Of a DNA stretch of 64,000 nucleotides, positions 45,730-55,861 are shown in pieces. Position numbers and translations under genes: made by a program. Source of the stretch: Lunularia cruciata (Eukaryota > Streptophyta > Marchantiopsida > Lunulariales > Lunulariaceae); assembly GCA_948567375.1 (NCBI GenBank), contig OX419756.1, forward strand, positions 129,001-193,000. The letters run 5' to 3'. The notes under the pieces were generated by a model, which worked only from the letters and a program-made list of their open reading frames with translations, ran no database searches and was not told the origin of the DNA. Every line of letters starts with the position of its first letter. Position 1 is the stretch's first letter.

Positions 45730-46861
45730 TGTGGTGCCCACATTTTTTGTTTTTTTCCAAAATAAAGGAGAAGAAGTGTATAGAGAAGTCGGATTGCGCC
45801 TGTATGGCCGAAGAAGATGAAGAAAAGTGTCTTCGGGGTGAAACCCAAAGTAAAGTGACTTCGGGTCATAAGGTGAAGTACTCTGAAATACCGTGTCAGC
45901 ATACAATACAAAGTAAATTGTCTTCGGCTCACGGGGAGCTCAACCTGAGGCAAAGAAAATCTAACAACCTCTCGTCGGGGCGAGAAATTCAAGAAGGGGC
46001 CGTTTCAAAATTGGCGGCTCATACGCGCGAAGGTGGGGTGACAGTGACAGGTGCATGCCGGAGGTGTGATTTCTCGGTAGAAACTCAAAGCAATGGAAGA
46101 CGAAGAAGTGCAACTCTATAAAAATCGAAATTGCAACGACGAAATGTCAAGCAATTTTCCTTCGCCGTTGAGGAGTCGTCTTGCAGGTGATTGGGGAAAG
46201 GGAAATAGAGTTGGACTCGTGTTAGTGTGTAAGGGAGAAGTCGAGAGAGAGAAATCGAGAGACCGAAAGAAAGCAGAAGAGATGGGAGGAGGGAAGAAGA
46301 ACTCCGAATTTGCAGTGAGAAATCATGCAATTCGGAGATTAGATATAGTAGCGAGGATCGAAGTCTTGAGCCGACTTCGGATCACTTTTCTGGCATGGAA
46401 CTAGAACGTAAGTTTTCCAGGATTCATGACAGAAATCATCGAGAGTAAATGTCTCGATGGTCCCAAGGAAGAAGGGAAGAGAGGAAATCCGGCTCGCTGG
46501 ATTGGAGACTTGTACTCGGGAAGTAGGCAGGCTCGGAGCAGGGAGCCACGTTCTTGGGGAAAGGAGAGATAGCCCAAGAAACGCAGGAGGTGAGAGATGC
46601 TTTCTCGTCGAAGAGGACGAAGAATGGGTATAAAGTTGAGAGCTATAAGGACCTAGTGAGGAGAGGAATTGTGAGTGCACTAATGGCCCTCCTGAAGCCG
46701 GAGAGAACTACCTATGTGATGAAACATCAAGCGGTGTTCTTTCACAAGTTTTTTGCAAGAGAACCGATAAATTGGGCAAGGTGCTTTCACGGAAGAACGA
46801 GGCAGATGGTGTGGAATCTGCGGGATAAGTCGCCTCCACACTACATCGTACCATTTGCAGC
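45730..46861 (+). mobile_element. LTR-A copy 10 (a2), truncated
   Basis: Starts TGTGGTGCCCACA at 45730 and ends at 46861 where LTR-C begins. Only the first 1132 bases are left. Its TATA box (46117-46124) and ORF-X start (46144) are intact. It carries more C/G at CpG sites than other copies, suggesting a younger insertion or less deamination. Confidence 0.85.
46144..46861 (+). pseudogene. ORF-X (a2) N-terminal domain in LTR-A copy 10
   Basis: ATG at 46144 (MSSNFPSPLRSRLAGDWGKG), then MGGGKKNSEFAVRNHAIRRL, RIEVLSRLRITFLAWN, a stop in place of the next Trp, and 46554-46860 (QEVRDAFSSKRTKNGYKVES, ERTTYVMKHQAVFFHKFFA, NWARCFHGRTRQMVWNLRDK). It is cut by LTR-C at the PFAA motif. The first residues align with the a1 start MPSKFPIPLSS, which supports this ATG as the family's start. 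Confidence 0.8.
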
Positions 46862-47601
46862 TGTAATACTCCGAGGACAAGAGAAGAGAGAAAACACAGA
46901 TTGCACACTCAAACATTCGATGCCCCAAAGGAGCACCTTCTCTTTATTATATAGACAAAGAGGATCTCCTCCAAGGAAGCTCCACCATAGGATTAGGGAC
47001 ATAGATAGGTGACATGTCAGCAAGCTCCACCCTTGGATTACTGACTTGGATGGGTGACCTGTCTGGTCTAGGTCCTATCTAGTTGGTCAAATGAGCTTTG
47101 ACCGGAGGGAATCTTTTAGGGAATCTTCCTGTAGGAATCTCAGAATCACATGAGTAAGGTACCGTTGGAAAGCTCTCGACGAGACGAACCAAGGGGGAGG
47201 GAAGGCCAGCCTGTCCTTCGTTGGGGGGGGGAATCTGCACATTTTCGAGGCCTAATTCATCCGTTTAGGCCTCCGAAATTGCCTTCAAAGATTTCAGGCA
47301 TATTTCGGTTCCTACTCTATTAGTAGAAGTCCCCTTTTGGTGATACCTCTTTCTGATCTGTTTAGTGCATCATGTGTAACATCCTTCCAGATGTTACCAA
47401 ACCAATTCTCACCTTTAAATCATATGTCTAGCTATTGGTTCTAAGGTTCTCAAGTCTATTTCGGTTTCTGCCCTATTAGTAGAAGTACTCTTTTGGTGAT
47501 ACTTCTATCTGATCTATTTTGACCATCATGTATAACATCCTTCTAGATGTTACCAAACCAAATTTCACCTCTAGATCATATGGCTAACCCTTGGTATTAC
47601 A
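46862..47601 (-). mobile_element. Lone LTR-C (chromovirus LTR)
   Basis: On the plus strand it runs from TGTAATACTCCGAGG at 46862 to ...CTTGGTATTACA at 47601 (740 bp), so its own orientation is minus. It matches 38466-39212 over its length. No chromovirus coding sequence flanks it. The flanking five bases (GCAGC and CCAAG) do not match, so one side has been rearranged since insertion. Confidence 0.85.
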
Positions 47602-47921
47602 CCAAGTGATGCTTGCTGGCCTCTATCTTCCATAGCCAAGAACTTGAAGGCTCAACATTAGAGAAGTGAGCTCTCTGGAGCTGCACTTTGAAAGCATACC
47701 CCTGAACTTGAGCTAGGTCTGGAACCCTAATGGTCCTGCTGACAACACACTTGACGGTGCAAATGGTGCAAAGTGATGGTGGGCCCCATCGTGAAGTCAA
47801 TACCCCAAACACAAAATCTGACCATCAAAAAGTAATCTATGGAAAACTGTTGAAATACTTCTAACTACTATCACTGCAACTTCAATGTCCAAGCAATCTA
47901 GATGCAACACTACAAATGGCA
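47602..47921. other. Unassigned 320-bp stretch between LTR-C and LTR-B
   Basis: A minus-strand frame of 71 codons (47812-47597) has no similarity that I recognise. The sequence is not LTR-A, LTR-B, GypA or GypB. A short piece near its right end (AAATGGCATGAC) also occurs at 10985-10996 next to GypP, so it may be a GypP fragment. Confidence 0.3.
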
Positions 47922-48556
47922 TGACAAACACCTATTTGTGCATGTGTGTGGTGTTGTGATATTTAGCTTGGTATTATAAATACTTGAGAGATATTATTTA
48001 TATAGAGATAAAGGATGGTTCTACATTAGTCATGATTAGGTAAAGTTAGTTGTAGCTAAGATAATGGGGACCTTACTATAGAGGAAGTGGAAAAGATGAG
48101 CACCATTATTTTGGATTCTAGTGTATTGACTTGGTATTATTCCTAGGTGTTTGGCTTTGAGGAAAGAGTTGAGAACTCTTGGGCCTGCAAGCCTTTTTGT
48201 TTTGGATTCTTCTATAGTCCAAGGATAGCCCATATGAAGGAATCCTTGACTTAGTGGTTGGGTCAAGATAAGATCACATGCTTAGTGGAATATACCCATG
48301 TGGATAGATATTACTTTATACTTTTTAACTTTACTTGAATTTTAGCCTAGTAACTTGAGTTACTATGTTAAATAGTAACTTTGTGTGTAACTATTTCACA
48401 AGTATATAAACAAGGGGTGAGGAGGTACTCATCATCCTTTCATTTGCAACTATCTCTCTCTCATTGGTTCTCTAGTGAGCAATGTCTTGAGTCTTGGAGT
48501 GTTAGCCTTGGAGGAGTATGATGGAGTTGGGATTCCTTGCCTTCTTAGTCCATGGT
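47922..48556 (+). mobile_element. LTR-B solo, first part (interrupted by LTR-A copy 11)
   Basis: It begins near 47922 with TGACAAACACC, a mutated form of TGTAACACCC, and follows the LTR-B sequence of 22105 closely. It is split at 48556 after ...CTTAGTCCATGGT and resumes at 52333. No GypB internal part is attached. Confidence 0.85.
48552..48556. repeat. Target-site duplication ATGGT (left copy)
   Basis: ATGGT at 48552-48556 is repeated at 52333-52337 on the other side of LTR-A copy 11. The uninterrupted LTR-B has it once (CCATGGTGCGCTACC). A perfect record of one insertion. Confidence 0.92.
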
Positions 48557-48945
48557 TGTGGTACCCACATTTTTTTATTTTTTTTGAAATGGAGTAGAAG
48601 AAGTGTATAGAGAAGTCGGATTGCGCCTGTATGGCCAAAGAAGGCAAAGAAAAGAGTCTTCGGGATGCAACCCGAGGTAATGTGGCTTTGGGTCATAAGG
48701 CAAAGTACTCGGACTTGCCCTATCAGCATGCAACCCAAAGTAAGAAGTCTTTGTATTAGGGGAGGTGCTCAACCCGAGGCAAGGACAATGTAACAACTTT
48801 TCTTCGGTGCGAGAAATTCAAGAAGGGACCGTTCAAAAACTGGCAGTCATACGTGTGAAGGACACTTGACAGTGACAAGCGCATGCAAGGGGTGTGATTT
48901 CTTGGTAGAAACTCAAATTGAAGAGAGACAAAGAAAGCATGACTC

Positions 48946-48953
48946 TATAAAAA
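48946..48953 (+). promoter_or_regulatory. TATA-like box of LTR-A copy 11
   Basis: TATAAAAA, 389 bases from the LTR start and 25 bases before the position of the ORF-X start codon (48971, ATC in this copy). Confidence 0.55.
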
Positions 48954-48970
48954 TTGGGCTAACGACAAAG

Positions 48971-51540
48971 CAATCTCAAGCAATTTTCCTTCGCCGTTGA
49001 GGAGTCATCCCATAGGAGATCATGGGAAGGGAGGTAGAGTTGAAGAAGCGCTGGTGTGTAGAGGAGGATTTGAGAGAGCTAATCCGAGAGACAATGAGGA
49101 AGAAAAAAAGATGGAAGGAGGAAAGAAGAACTCTGAATTTGCAATGAGAAATCATGCAATTCAGAGGTTAGATGTGATTGCCAGAATCTAAGTCTTGAGC
49201 CAACTTTGGATCACATTCTTGGCATGGAACTGGAATGTGAGTTTTCTAGGATTCATGACCGAGATAATCAAGAGTAAATGTCTCAATGGCCCCAAGGAAG
49301 AGAGGAAGAGAGGAAATCCGGCTCACTGGACGGAGTCGGATTGGAGATTGGTACTCGGAAGAGAGGCACGCACGGAGCAAGGTGCCACGTTCTTGGGGAA
49401 GGGAGAGGTAGCCGAAGAAACCCAAGAAGTGAGGGATGCATTCTCTTTGAAGCGTACAAAGAATGGGTACAAAGTAGAGAGTTACAAAGATCCGATCAAG
49501 AGAGGGATCGTGAGTGCTCTCATGGCAATCCTAAAGCCAGAGAGAATGAGTTATGTGATGAAGCACCAAGCGGTGTTCTTCTATAACATGTTTGCAGGAG
49601 AGCCAATCAACTAGGCAAGGTGCTTCCATGGGTGAACAAGACAAATGGTGTGGAACTTGTGGGATAAATCACCTCCACATTACATGTGCCATTTGCAGCA
49701 CATTTCTACCTTGGGTTGAATCTGCTCAATGCGGCGGAGCGCAACAGAATGGTGTCGCATTTTCATCCTGACTTAAGAAAGGAGGTCGACAAGGAGGAGC
49801 AGTAGTACATTCTTCAGATCCAAAGTACCGATGAGTACTATGCATAGATGGGGAAGAGTGTGCAGGTGGACGTAAGTACTCCAAAGTTGAAGAAGCAGAG
49901 TCAACAAGGAGAAGGCAAAGATGTCAAGAGACAAGACCTCAGAAGACCAGAAGAGTAAACCCAAGGAAAGGTATGGTGGTAATTGCGTTGTTGGAAGAAG
50001 ACTTGGAAGGCAAAGCCAAGTGCAAGTACGAAGACTCGGAACACGAGGAAGAACCCGAGCTTACATTACAGAGTGGAGATACAAATAGTGACAGCGATGA
50101 AGGCGGGGAGATGATGTTGGTTCCCATAGTAGAAGAAGAAGTCCGGATGGAGCTTGAGGAAGATCATAGCATGAAATTAGAAGACAAAGTGCCAGAGCAG
50201 GAGGAGAAAAGATTACCATTTAGAGAGGAGTTTGGTCCAGGCAAAATGCAAAGTGTGAAGTGGGTCTGAGCAAGGTAAGGGAAGAGGAGAATGCCAGTTT
50301 GGGGAGTGAAGCGTCCATTCTGATATGATGACTGCATAGAAGAAGGCGAGTATCAAGAGAAGAAGAGGTAAAGAAGGGGATCATTCCGCAAGTTGAAGTA
50401 GTCGCGAGTGACGGAGTGGAGTACCTGCATGAAGTTGTGTGGCCTCTGTTGGTGAAATTGGAACACAAGAAGAAGGAGATGCAGTCAAAGTGTCCAGAGG
50501 TGAAGACTGTATTGCAGGTATTAGCACAACTAGAAGAAGAGAACTTGGAGTTGAAGAAGAGTATAATCCGAGATGAGGAGGAAAGGGAAGTACTGTGAGT
50601 GGAGGCAATAGTGCAGAGTCAAGTGGTAGAAAACTTGAGGAGAGAAGCAAGGTATCGAGAGGAACTTGTGAGCCAGAGTGACATAGCAAAGGAAAGACAA
50701 ATTGCTAAATATGAGATCTTGAAGTAGCAGTTTGCTGATTTGAGACTAGAAATTATTCATGCTATGGCGAGAGTAGCAGAGAAGGAACAAGAGCTTGATA
50801 GGGTGATGGAGAGTGTAGAAGAGAAGAAGCAACTGTGGCAACAAGAGTTGATAGTGAGATATAGAGAAGAAGAAAGGTTGCAGGAGTTACTTCGTAATCA
50901 GGAGGAGAAGATTGTACAGAAGGAGAAGGAGAAGAAAATTGTGAAAGTCAAGTTCAAAGCAGAATTGGCAATGTACCAAGAGGATTGGCTTGCAGATTGG
51001 GAGCGTGAGAGGAAGATGAGACTGGAGCCCTTGAAGGAAATTGTAATTAGGATGAACGCAATGTTGAGTACAGAGGCCAGTGTGCGTATCGAGGAGACAA
51101 GGCTGCACGAGTTGAAGTTGTTGGTAGGAGACGGGAGGAGACATGTGAAGGATACCAATTTGAACGGGTTGTTGATTAGTCTCAAAACTCATGTAGATAG
51201 GAAGATATTGGAGGTAGAAGACAATATCACTATCAGATTAGACTTAGTAAAATTGGAGATAGATAAACTTCGGAAAGATGTTGGAGCAAAACCCAAAGTA
51301 GATGAAGTAGGAGTACAAATATCTTCGGAGTTACCATTGGAGATATTAGAGAAGAGTGGGTTGGGAGATAAGGAGTTAGATAGATTGCTCACTAGTGAAA
51401 TTTCATATCAAGAAAGAGAACTATTAGATTTGGTAGAAGATGAAGGAGTTATGACACCCAAGGATAGAGTAGTAGGAAGTAAAGTTACTTTGGGTTCAGG
51501 TTTGAAAGCCGAAGAAGAAGTAGACATCGGATCAGATTAG
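48971..51540 (+). pseudogene. ORF-X (a2) in LTR-A copy 11, full length, broken
   Basis: About 857 codons. The usual start is changed to ATC. Pieces: 48997-49191 and 49195-49614 (FLAWNWNVSFLGFM, ESDWRLVLGREA, GYKVESYKDPIKRGIVSALM, KHQAVFFYNMFAGEPIN), 49615-49970 with stops, 49973-50269 (acidic linker), 50416-50598, and the open 266-codon frame 50740-51540. That last frame holds most of the coiled coil (KEQELDRVMESVEEKKQLW, RYREEERLQELLRNQEEK, MRLEPLKEIVIRMNAML) and the C-terminal region to VDIGSD. The end of the protein is the best preserved part in this copy. Confidence 0.75.
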
Positions 51541-52332
51541 TAACAAATTTGAGATTTGAAGAGGCAGATATGAAGAGGTGCATTGTCATTTTGGATTTGT
51601 AGGTTTGTAGAGTTGTTAGGAAATGGTATTTTTGTTAGAAGTGCCATTTGCTTCAGTATTTAAGGGAAGCATTTGCAGTCTTATGTTATTCAGTACTCAT
51701 AATTCTGAGAATAGGTAAAGCAAAGTGTTGTGAAGCAGTGCTCGTCGCTTGAGCTTGATTCCGAGTATCAACTTTGTGTTTGTGTTTGTGAGTGTGTGGA
51801 GAATTTTGAAGTGCAAGTCAATGTGCTTGTTGGATGTTGGATTCCACAGCCTTGATCTTCATTCTGTGTGTTTGATCCTACGTGAAGTGCAATCAGAGCA
51901 ATGCCTTGATAGACCGGATAGGAATTGTACTGTTGGTAGTATTCTGCATTTGTGAGTGCAGTGTGAAGTTGATGTGAAGCAACTTCTATCAAGGAAGTTG
52001 TGCCTTCAATGGAGGGGTAGAACACAATTCTAAGGCAAAGTTGTTTTGCAGTGAAGTGCCATTTTTGGGAGAGCCTGAATCATCACAATCAAGATTGTTT
52101 GGAAAGATTTGATGGAGTTGTGATTAAGGAGTGTTAATTTGTGACAAGACTACAAGTCAGTGCTTGTTACTCTCTTTTGGGTTTGGTTTCTACTTGAGAA
52201 ATTAAAGACGCAACCAAGAAGAATTGAAATTGTTACTTTGCTTCGTATTTAGACATTTCTGACTCGTATCTCTACGGGAATGAACTTTACTTACCTGATT
52301 ACCACAAAAGTGATATTTGCCGGGTTGTCACA

Positions 52333-52394
52333 ATGGTGCTCTACCATAATAGCCATCAAAGGTTCATCTTGAGTGAGAGATAGGCTGGCTCACA
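52333..52394 (+). mobile_element. LTR-B solo, second part
   Basis: It starts with the duplicated ATGGT and continues GCTCTACCATAATAGCC to ...GGCTCACA. Together with 47922-48556 it forms an LTR-B of about 692 bp, the same length as at 22105. Confidence 0.85.
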
Positions 52395-53137
52395 ATCCAA
52401 AGCAAACCCTTCTCTCTCTTTGCCTGAACCAATCCTATCTCCTTTGAACTCTTTCTTTGCCTGAACCAATCTTATCTCCTTTGAACTTCTCCTCTTTGTT
52501 TCCTTTCCTTCAAAAATTCCTCTCTCTTCTTACCTCTTTATCTAGGCAGATTTTTCCTTTTGCAAATTTCCTCTCCTTCTCTCTCCCTGTCCAACCTTCT
52601 CTCAAGAGTTCTTCTCTGCAGCTAAATCTCTCCTTTGAAAATTCTTCCAAGACTTCTTTGTCCAGCAACACTCCTTTGAGATTCTTCTTTTTGTTCTCCC
52701 TTCTGTCTTGCCATAGAAATCCCTTCAGATCCCTCTTGTCCATCAAACTCTCCTTTGAGATTTTTTGCTTCATGCCTAGTAACACACAAAGACCTCTCCT
52801 CTCTCCCTAATTTCCTTTGATGATACTATGACTTGCAAACTCTCATGGACCTCTCAATTTTCCCCTTACTATCCTGACATTATACTCTATAGAAAAAAAA
52901 TGAAAACCTCTTTATGCTCTGCATTGTTCACCTTTCACTGATCTATCCTACCAATCGTTCTTCAAAGATTTCTCTTTTCCTACAAAACCCTTCTTCTCAA
53001 AGCTATTTTGTCAAAACCCTTCCCCTTGAGGATTTTATCTTCATGCAATTCCTTCTTCAAGAATGCTTTCCTATCACAACCCATCTCCACTAACTTGTCT
53101 TGTTCCCTTCTTTAAGAATTCACTCAAGACCACTTGT
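52395..53137. repeat. Pyrimidine-rich degenerate tandem repeat, part 1
   Basis: Strongly C/T-rich on the plus strand. A unit TTTGCCTGAACCAATC..ATCTCCTTTGAACT occurs twice in direct succession at about 52421-52486. Farther on, a looser motif (TTGTCCA-CAA-...CTCCTTTGAGATTCTTC) returns about every 45-60 bases. No coding frame is convincing. It continues after the short LTR-A at 55042. Confidence 0.55.
53133..53137. repeat. Target-site duplication CTTGT (left copy)
   Basis: CTTGT at 53133-53137 is repeated at 55042-55046, directly outside the ends of the short LTR-A. Confidence 0.9.
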
Positions 53138-55041
53138 TGTGGTACCCACATTTTTTCATTTTGGATGAGTTTAGAAGAAGAAATGCCTTGCTGAAACCAA
53201 ATTGAAACCAAATGGAGAAGAAATGAGTGCAAACTTGTGATTTGATCAGACTTGAAGAAGTCGACTTCATGTAAGAGGAAGAATGGCTCGGTTTGGATCA
53301 GACCCAAAGAAGCTTACTTTGTGTCAGAGGAGGGAAAAACTTGGATCAGACGTTAAGGAGTGCAGACGCCAAAGGAGAAATAGAAGTTGCAGGTCAGGAT
53401 TCTTGGGGGGGCCATATCTCAATGACCATAAGTCCAAATCAAGCGTGCTATATCTCGTTGGAAGCGACTCATTCAGGGCTTTCCATTGACACCAAAATCG
53501 CAAAGTTTGGAGGTCTGTAGAAGAAGTTATAAGCATTTGAAGTTTCTGGAGTAGATGTACTTCGGGTCAAAGTGTCTTCGGGTCAATGTGACTTTGTACT
53601 TCGTACTTCGGGTTTACATGACTTTGGGTCTAAAGACTTCACCTCAAGATGAAGATGACTAAATCAGAGGTAGCCGGACCTCATAGTGCAGTGAAGGTGA
53701 CTTTGGGAGTTTTGCCAGAGTGATCAGAGGAAGTTAGAATATGGAAAGAAGATAGTTAGGATACCCATGACTTCAATTTCAATTCTGATTGAAGATGGAA
53801 TAGAAATTGAAGGAGAAATAACAGTAATGAATAAACCCAAAGTGTAGGATCCGACACTAAGTGTCTTCGGGTTAGTAACATGAGTGATTAGGGGAAAGTG
53901 GGTTACAAATTGAAGGTGTAGATAGTGTACCCATGCTTTCAATTACAATTCTTGATGAGGATATAGTAGAATTAGCAAAAGAATTGATAATAGTTAGACC
54001 CGAGGTAAGAGAGATAGGAGTGCAAGTGTCTTCGGATTTGACATTTGACACTTTAGAGAAGAGTGGGTCGGGAGATAGAGATTTAGAAGGCTTAACTATG
54101 ATAGCAATTTCATATCAGGAAGGAGAAATGTTAGAATTAGTGGAGGAAGTAGGAGATTTGAAACTCGAGGAAAATGTAGTAGGAAGTAAGATTACTTCGG
54201 GTTCGGGTTTGAAAGCCGAGGAAGAAGTAGACATCGGATCGGATTAGTAACCGATTTGAGATTTGAAGGGGCAGATATGAAGAGGTGCATTGTCATTTTG
54301 GATCTGCAGGTTAGAACAGTTGTGGTAGAACGGTATAGTTGTTAGAACTGCCGATTGATTCACTACTTAAGAGTGGCATTTGCAGTATAATGTTGTTCAG
54401 TGCTCATTATTTTTGAGAATAGATAAAGCAAAGTGATGTGAAGCAATGCTCGTCGCTTGACCTTGATTCCGAGTATCAACTTTGTATTTGTGATTGTGAA
54501 TGTTTGGAGAAATTCGAAGTGCAAGTCATTGTGCTTGTTGGATGTTGGATTCCACAGCCTTGATCTTCATTTTGTGTGTTTGATCCTGAATGGAGTGCAA
54601 TCGTAGCAATGCCTTGACAGATCTAAGAGGAATTGTAGTGTTGGTAGTATTCTACATTTGTGAGTGCAGTGCAAAGTTGATGTGAAGCAATTTTGATCGA
54701 GGAAGTTGTGCCTTCAGTGGAGGGGTGGAACACAATTCTGAGGCAAAGTCGTTTTGCAGTGAAGTGCCGTTTTTGAGAGAGCCTGAATCATCACAATCAA
54801 GATTGTTTGGAAAGATTTGATGGAGTGGTGATTAAGGAGTGTTAATTTGTGACAAGACTGAGAGTCAGTACTTGTTACTCTCTTCTGGGTGTGGTTTCTA
54901 CCTGAGAGATTAAAGACGCAACCAAGAAGAACTACATTGTTACTGTTTGCTTTGTATTTGACCAATTCTGACTCGTATCTCTGCGGGAATGAACTTTACT
55001 TACCCGATTACCGCAAAAGTGATATTTGCCGGGTTGTCACA
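53138..55041 (+). mobile_element. LTR-A copy 12, short subtype a3, solo with duplicated target
   Basis: TGTGGTACCCACA at 53138 to GGGTTGTCACA at 55041, 1904 bp, flanked by perfect CTTGT. After the first 30 bases it differs from a1/a2 (ATTTTGGATGAG...). It lacks the ORF-X N-terminal domain and most of the coiled coil and keeps the C-terminal coding end (54247) and the noncoding 3' part. A related copy is nested at 3620. Confidence 0.9.
53933..54247 (+). pseudogene. ORF-X C-terminal fragment in the short LTR-A
   Basis: A 104-codon open frame (LTFDTLEKSGSGDRDLEG, then MLELVEEVGDLK, ending AEEEVDIGSD). It matches the last about 100 residues of ORF-X in a1 and a2 and stops at the same place. The start codon used by this frame is arbitrary. 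Preservation of only this end in both a3 copies suggests that the short form spread as such. Confidence 0.7.
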
Positions 55042-55453
55042 CTTGTCCTCCTTTAGTCTTGGGCAACCCTCTCTGCTCAAGATTTTCTCCTCACTTCTGC
55101 CAAGACTCTTCCTCACAAATCTGCACTTTCAAACTCTTTCAAGAGTCTTCTCTTCTTGCCAAATGCTCATGGACTTCTTTGTCTTGCATACTTTTCTATA
55201 CTTTTCTTTCTTGTCCAAACCCTTTTGATGTTCCTTTTCTTCTCTCCCCCTCCCATCAAAACCCCTTGAGAATTCTTTGTCTTTCCTAAAATCAAAACCT
55301 TCCTTTGATCATCCTTTATCTGTCCAGACCTGCCTTTGGTTCTCACTGTCCTACCAACACTCAGTTTTGTCCAGCCAAAAACTCTTGATATCTCTTACTT
55401 CCCTCTCCTTCTCTTATCACCAAACCCCTAGAGAGCTTTCTCCTATCAAAACT
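55042..55453. repeat. Pyrimidine-rich degenerate tandem repeat, part 2
   Basis: It begins with the duplicated CTTGT and has the same C/T-rich composition and motif (TCAAAACCCCTTGAGAATTCTTTGTC) as 52395-53137. It is cut at 55453 by LTR-A copy 13. Confidence 0.5.
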
Positions 55454-55861
55454 TGTGGTGCACACATTTTTTGTTTTTTTTTGTTTATTAGCATTTGGAG
55501 AAGAAGTAAGCAAGAAAGTTGAATTGCAAAAGAAGGAATGGATGGGAGTGTCTTTGGAAGAAATCCAAAGAAGTCGACTTCGGATCTAATGATGGAGTTA
55601 CTCAAGAGAGGAGTACAAAGAAAGAAGTCAAAAGAGAATCATCTTCAGATCATGAATTGAAGGTCAATACAAAGACCATCTAACAACCTTGGTAGGTGGC
55701 AAGAAAGTACACTTCAAGAAATGGCGGAGGTAGAAGAAGCATGTCTTAACAATGATAAGACAGCAACACGCAAAAGAAGGAGAAGTCAATTTTGAAATCA
55801 ACTGATGATGACTGCAATTTGGGGTAATATAAAATTGTGATTGCGCAGGGGCAAGTTGAAT

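Larger units (their letters stand above)
48557..52332 (+). mobile_element. LTR-A copy 11 (a2), complete solo LTR
   Basis: 3776 bp from TGTGGTACCCACA to CGGGTTGTCACA, between perfect ATGGT duplications inside an LTR-B. It has neither gag-pol nor a terminal repeat of its own. Together with the junctions to GypA, this shows that the 3.8-kb unit is the LTR. It carries TATA (48946), ORF-X (to 51540) and 792 bp of noncoding 3' sequence. Confidence 0.93.

Noticed and set aside
46862..47601. Common origin of LTR-B and LTR-C because both hold CTTGGTATTACA
   Set aside because: In LTR-C it is the LTR end and in LTR-B it is internal; the rest does not align, so it is likely chance or a small exchange.
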